Source: DASZPL01 sp035550315
GTDB taxonomy: Bacteria > Actinomycetota > Actinomycetes > JAFAQI01
NCBI GenBank assembly: GCA_035550315.1
Contig: DASZPL010000077.1
Location: 1 to 16,741, forward strand
Reading direction: 5' to 3'
DNA length: 16,741 nt
A program made the position numbers and the translations under genes. Numbering within the stretch: the first letter of the stretch is position 1; every line of letters starts with the position of its first letter. The notes beneath the pieces are model-generated. The model worked only from the letters and a program-made list of their open reading frames with translations, searched no databases and was not told where the DNA came from. Shown one piece after another: positions 13,497 to 16,741 of this stretch.

Positions 13497-14494
13497 ACCG
13501 CAACCTCCTCACGTGCGGCGGGTGCGGACTCTGCGTCGTCGAACTCGGCGGCGTGGCCGGTCAGCGCGAGGAACACGTCGTCGAGCGATGGCCGGCGCAG
13601 CCCCATCCCCTGTGGCCGCACCCGGGCGCCGTCGAGCCGTCGCACGACCTCGACCAGCTGGTCCGAGCCGCGGTCGCCGGCGCGGACCCGCACGACGCCA
13701 TCGCTGACCGTCGGCTCGGCGGCGTCGATGCCGCGCAGCGCGTCGAGCGCCGTGTCCAGCTCTGCGTCGCTGACCGAGAACTCGACGACGTCGCCACCGA
13801 CCGTGTCCTTGAGGTCGTCGGCGGTGCCTTCGGCGATCACCCGGCCGTGGTCGAACACGACGATCCGGTCGGCGAGCGCGTCGGCCTCTTCCAGGTACTG
13901 CGTGGTCAGCAGCAGGGTCGCGCCGCGGGAGACCAGATCACGGATCACGTCCCACATGTCGTTGCGGGCGCGCGGGTCCAGACCGGTGGTCGGCTCGTCC
14001 AGGAAGAGCACGCGCGGCTCGGCGACCAGGCTGGACGCGAGGTCGAGCCGCCGCGCCATGCCGCCGGAGTACGTCTTCGCCCGCCGCTCGGCCGCGTCGG
14101 TCAGCCCGAACTGGTCCAGCAGCTCGGCCGCGCGCCGCTTGGCTTCGCGCCGGCCGAGATGAAACAGCCGGCCCACCATCTCGAGGTTCTCGCGGCCGGT
14201 CAGCTCCTCCGTGATCGCCGCGGACTGGCCGGCCAGCCCGATCGACCGGCGGACGGCTGCGGCCTCGTGGACCACGTCGTGGCCGTCAACGATGGCCTGC
14301 CCGGCGTCCGGTCGCAGCAGCGTCGTCAGCACCTTCACGGCGGTGGTCTTGCCGGCCCCGTTAGGGCCGAGCACGCCAAGAACCGTGCCGCGCGGGACCT
14401 GGAGGTCGATCCCGTCCAGCGCATGCACGTCGCCAAAGGATTTCCGCAGGCCTACTACAGAAATCGCGTTCTCATCACTCACAACTTTGGACAC
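13493..14494 (-). CDS. ABC transporter ATP-binding protein (DrrA-like)
   Basis: This is a 333-residue ATPase. It has Walker A GPNGAGKT (43-50), Q-loop Gln90, signature YSGGMARR (142-149), Walker B VLFLDEPTTGLD (162-173) and TTQYLEEAD (197-205), where Gln stands at the usual H-loop histidine as in DrrA-type proteins. The C-terminal 100 residues match the DrrA regulatory extension and contain RRPSLDDVFLALTG. It powers the adjacent permease. The frame stays open upstream to 14983, but that part is antisense-like shadow of glcF. GTG 14494 is chosen because GGAGG lies 9 nt before it; GTG 14482 is an alternative. It starts 26 nt after glcF ends. Confidence 0.9.
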   Translation of the reverse strand: MSKVVSDENAISVVGLRKSFGDVHALDGIDLQVPRGTVLGVLGPNGAGKTTAVKVLTTLLRPDAGQAIVDGHDVVHEAAAVRRSIGLAGQSAAITEELTGRENLEMVGRLFHLGRREAKRRAAELLDQFGLTDAAERRAKTYSGGMARRLDLASSLVAEPRVLFLDEPTTGLDPRARNDMWDVIRDLVSRGATLLLTTQYLEEADALADRIVVFDHGRVIAEGTADDLKDTVGGDVVEFSVSDAELDTALDALRGIDAAEPTVSDGVVRVRAGDRGSDQLVEVVRRLDGARVRPQGMGLRRPSLDDVFLALTGHAAEFDDAESAPAAREEVAV

Positions 14495-14503
14495 TACTGG
14501 CCG

Positions 14504-14508
14504 CCTCC
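14504..14508 (-). promoter_or_regulatory. Ribosome binding site deciding the DrrA-like start
   Basis: GGAGG on the minus strand lies 9 nt before GTG 14494. It favours this codon over the downstream GTG 14482 and over any start inside glcF. Confidence 0.6.
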
Positions 14509-14520
14509 ACCGGTTAACCG

Positions 14521-15834
14521 TCACCGGTTTCGACGTCGGCCCCGGCCCGAAGTCATCGGCCTGCTGCCATTGAGCGGCACGCCGCGGATGGAGGCGTCGA
14601 GCACCTCGGCCGTGTGCGCCAGCCGCAGCTCCCGCCCGTGCCGTCGTAGCGCACTGCCGATCTGCATCAGGCAGCCGGGATTCGCCGTGATCAGGACGTC
14701 GGCGCCGGTGGCAAGCACGTCGGCCGCCTTCCGGTCGCCGAGCTGCTGCGCCGGCTGCGGGTTCAGCAGGTTGTAGACGCCGGCCGAGCCGCAGCAGATC
14801 TGGGAGGTAGCGAGCTCGCGCAGCTCGAGGCCCGGGATCGCGGCGAGCAGCTCGCGGGGTTGGGAGCGGATCCCCTGGGCGTGTGAGAGATGGCAGGCGT
14901 CGTGGTAGGCCGCGACGACCGGCACCGGCCGGCGCGGCGCCACCGGGCCAAGCTCCACGAGCAGCTCGCTGAGGTCGCGGCAACGGGCGCTGAATGCCTC
15001 GGCGCGGCCGTCCCAGACCGGGTCGTCGGCCAGCAACCGGGCGTACTCCTTCATCGAGGAGCCGCAGCCCGCGGCGTTGATGACGACGAAGTCGACCTCT
15101 GCGTTCTCGAACGTCGCGATCAGCCGCCGGGCCCGCTCTCGCGCCTCGTCCTCGCGCCCGACGTGGACCGACAGCGCGCCGCAGCAGGACTGGTCACGCG
15201 GCACCACGACGTCGCAACCTTCGGCCGCCAGCACGCGAGCGGTCGCGGCGTTGACGCCCGGGAAGAACGCCCGCTGCACGCACCCCAGCAACATGCCGAC
15301 CCGGGCCCGTCGCACGCCGTGCGCCGCGACGAACTCCGGCACCTGGTCAGCGGGTCCGACCGGGGGCAACAACTCCTCCATCGCCGCAACCGACGGCGGC
15401 AACCGGTCGAGCAGCTTGCTCCGCCGCAGCAACCGCGGGCCGCCCAGGCGCTGGTAGGCGCGCAGTGGGCCGCGCAGCAACGCCAGCCGGCGGGGATAGG
15501 GGAACAGCCCGAAGATCATCCGGCGCAGCGCCTTGTCCGGCAGTGGCCGGTCGGCGCGCTCCTCGACGTGCGCCCTGGTCTGCTCGATCAGCGCGTCGTA
15601 CTGCACACCGGACGGGCACGCAGTGACGCACGCCATGCAGCCCAGGCAGGCGTCGAAGTGGCCGACCGTGGCGTCGTCGAGCGGCTCACCCTCGAGCAGC
15701 TGCTTCATCAGGTAGATCCGCCCGCGGGGCGAGTCCATCTCCTCGCCCCACAACAGGTACGTCGGACACGTCGGCAGGCAGAACCCGCAGTGCACGCAGT
15801 CCGCGACCAGGTCGCGGCTGATCGGCGAGGTCAT
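14521..15834 (-). CDS. glcF: Glycolate oxidase iron-sulfur subunit
   Basis: This is a 437-residue protein. It has two ferredoxin-type clusters, Cys13-Cys16-Cys19-Cys23 (CVHCGFCLPTC) and Cys63-Cys66-Cys69-Cys73 (CLGCMACVTAC). Two CCG-type domains follow: Cys185, Cys217-Cys218-Gly and Cys257, then Cys314, Cys347-Cys348-Gly and Cys388. This is the GlcF architecture, carrying electrons from the flavin subunits GlcD and GlcE as glycolate or a related 2-hydroxy acid is oxidised. The end is basic (RGRRRNR). The ATG overlaps the glcE stop as ATGA (15831-15834). An open frame continues to 16674, but that part is the shadow of glcE. Lactate or D-2-hydroxyglutarate dehydrogenases share the domains, but the GlcE neighbour favours glycolate oxidase. 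Confidence 0.92.
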   Translation of the reverse strand: MTSPISRDLVADCVHCGFCLPTCPTYLLWGEEMDSPRGRIYLMKQLLEGEPLDDATVGHFDACLGCMACVTACPSGVQYDALIEQTRAHVEERADRPLPDKALRRMIFGLFPYPRRLALLRGPLRAYQRLGGPRLLRRSKLLDRLPPSVAAMEELLPPVGPADQVPEFVAAHGVRRARVGMLLGCVQRAFFPGVNAATARVLAAEGCDVVVPRDQSCCGALSVHVGREDEARERARRLIATFENAEVDFVVINAAGCGSSMKEYARLLADDPVWDGRAEAFSARCRDLSELLVELGPVAPRRPVPVVAAYHDACHLSHAQGIRSQPRELLAAIPGLELRELATSQICCGSAGVYNLLNPQPAQQLGDRKAADVLATGADVLITANPGCLMQIGSALRRHGRELRLAHTAEVLDASIRGVPLNGSRPMTSGRGRRRNR

Positions 15835-16741
15835 ATGCCACCCACGAAGGTCCCGGGCGCGAGCCGGTGGTCGGGATCGAACTGGTCCTTGATGCGGTGC
15901 ATCAGCGCGAGCCCGCGCACCGGCCCCCAGGCGTCGGCATCGCGCTTGAGGTCTGCCGGGCCGATCACGACGACCAGCTGCCCGTCGTACCGCTCGACGT
16001 CGGATCGCAGCCCACGAATGGCGGCGGCGGCGACGGTCGGGTCTGCGGCGACCCAGACGACCCCGGAGCCGGCGTGGGCGCGGACCCGGGCACCGGGCAG
16101 CCGTTCGGCGACCACGGCCAACACGTCGTGGAGCGCGCCGAGCCGGTGGGTCAGCTTGAGGCCGACGTCGGCGTCGCGCCACGGCCGCTGGCCGAAATTG
16201 GCGGGAAGCTCGCTGCCCACGCGGCCGCCGATGGCGGCGGCGATGTCCTTGCCCTGCTCCGCCGCCGCGGACTCGATCGACTCGACGACGACGACGAGCG
16301 CCCGACCATCCCACTCCATCGCGGTCGGCGTCGCACCGGTTGCGTTGACTTGTCGCACCGCTTCGGCCGGGTCGGCGGTCTCGGCGGTCACCACCTGCCG
16401 GGCAGCTGCCAGCGGGTGCAGCCGGAAGGTGCAGGACGCGATCACGCCGAGCGTTCCGAACGAGCCGGTGAACAGCTTGCCGAGGTCGTAGCCGGCGACG
16501 TTCTTCACGACCTTGCCGCCGGAGTGCGCGATCGTGCCGTCGGCCAGCACGACGGTGATGCCGATCAGCATGTCCCGCGGCGTGCCGTAGCGCAGCCGCC
16601 GCGGCCCGCTTGCCGCCGTCGCGACGATGCCGCCGATGGTCGCGTTTGGTTCGGGCGGGTCGAGGGCGAGCCACTGCCCGGCGCGGGCAACCTGCTGCTG
16701 CAGGTCGCCGCGCGCGACACCGGCGAGCGCGGTCACGACCA
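15831..16741 (-). CDS. glcE: Glycolate oxidase FAD-binding subunit, cut by the window edge
   Basis: About 303 C-terminal residues of a PCMH-type FAD-binding oxidoreductase are visible. The motifs GQWLALDPPEP, TIGGIVATAASGPRRLRYGT, GGKVVKNVAGYDLGKL and FTGSFGTLGVI are those of the FAD domain of GlcE. The C-terminal half is variable and ends FDPDHRLAPGTFVGG, as in GlcD/GlcE proteins. The frame is open through the right edge. A GTG at 16736 falls inside the conserved 'VVTALAGV' strand of the FAD domain, so it is not the start. GlcE works with GlcD and GlcF at the membrane; glcD would be expected just beyond the window. Confidence 0.9.
   Translation of the reverse strand, partial: VVTALAGVARGDLQQQVARAGQWLALDPPEPNATIGGIVATAASGPRRLRYGTPRDMLIGITVVLADGTIAHSGGKVVKNVAGYDLGKLFTGSFGTLGVIASCTFRLHPLAAARQVVTAETADPAEAVRQVNATGATPTAMEWDGRALVVVVESIESAAAEQGKDIAAAIGGRVGSELPANFGQRPWRDADVGLKLTHRLGALHDVLAVVAERLPGARVRAHAGSGVVWVAADPTVAAAAIRGLRSDVERYDGQLVVVIGPADLKRDADAWGPVRGLALMHRIKDQFDPDHRLAPGTFVGGI

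Noticed and set aside
12432..14162. A 576-codon + strand frame opposite the DrrA/DrrB-like genes
   Set aside because: It crosses three minus-strand genes with strong family motifs, and its predicted protein is low-complexity (His, Arg, Gln, Asp rich).
14495..14983. N-terminal extension of the DrrA-like ATPase
   Set aside because: It lies within the glcF coding region in another frame, and the ABC domain begins soon after GTG 14494.
15835..16674. N-terminal extension of glcF, giving a 717-residue protein
   Set aside because: It is the glcE gene read in a wrong frame. The GlcF N-terminus with its first CxxCxxC motif begins at 15834.

Overview
The window is very GC-rich, with short intergenic gaps, many GTG and TTG starts and repeated 4-nt stop/start overlaps. 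It carries two families that I associate with Actinomycetota: a DUF4193 zinc-ribbon protein and a DUF7455 zinc-binding protein. The three-gene succinate dehydrogenase in the order membrane subunit, flavoprotein, iron-sulfur subunit resembles mycobacterial Sdh1. I place it in Actinomycetota and cannot go lower from sequence alone. I see no tRNA, rRNA, CRISPR array, insertion sequence or phage gene. It reads as chromosomal core and metabolic DNA.

Region 1 (1-1901). The tail of a + strand gene ends in a strong hairpin at 41-77. Three minus-strand genes face it: a secreted lipoprotein with the COG4315-type repeat, an uncharacterised actinobacterial hydrophobic protein, and the DUF4193 protein. 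The last two overlap. A 257-nt divergent intergenic region follows, with a 13-bp palindrome and a CRP/GlxR-like operator.

Region 2 (1902-4168, +). Two adjacent acyl-CoA dehydrogenase genes follow. Only the first keeps the catalytic glutamate motif, so they probably form one heteromeric enzyme. They end in a hairpin whose arms contain the TAG stop codons of both convergent neighbours.

Region 3 (9816 down to 4178, -). One tightly packed transcription unit runs sdhC-sdhA-sdhB, inositol-monophosphatase-like phosphatase, lytic transglycosylase. SdhB has an unusual C-terminal extension of about 95 residues ending in a predicted membrane segment. The region upstream of sdhC (9817-10045) has two perfect hairpins and a second CRP-like site.

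Region 4 (10046-16741). A small DUF7455 gene (+) overlaps by 14 nt at its end with a convergent GT20 glycosyltransferase. The GT20 gene is last in a minus-strand run that begins beyond the right edge: glcE (partial), glcF, DrrA-like ATPase, DrrB-like permease, a second ABC ATPase, GT20. This joins glycolate oxidation, a drug- or lipid-type ABC exporter and a trehalose-phosphate-synthase-like enzyme in one possible transcript.

I did not find an obviously new defence or mobile system. The best leads are the membrane-anchored SdhB tail, the Cys/His-rich SdhC, the divergent acceptor site of the GT20 enzyme, and two CRP-like sites ahead of the two oxidative units.
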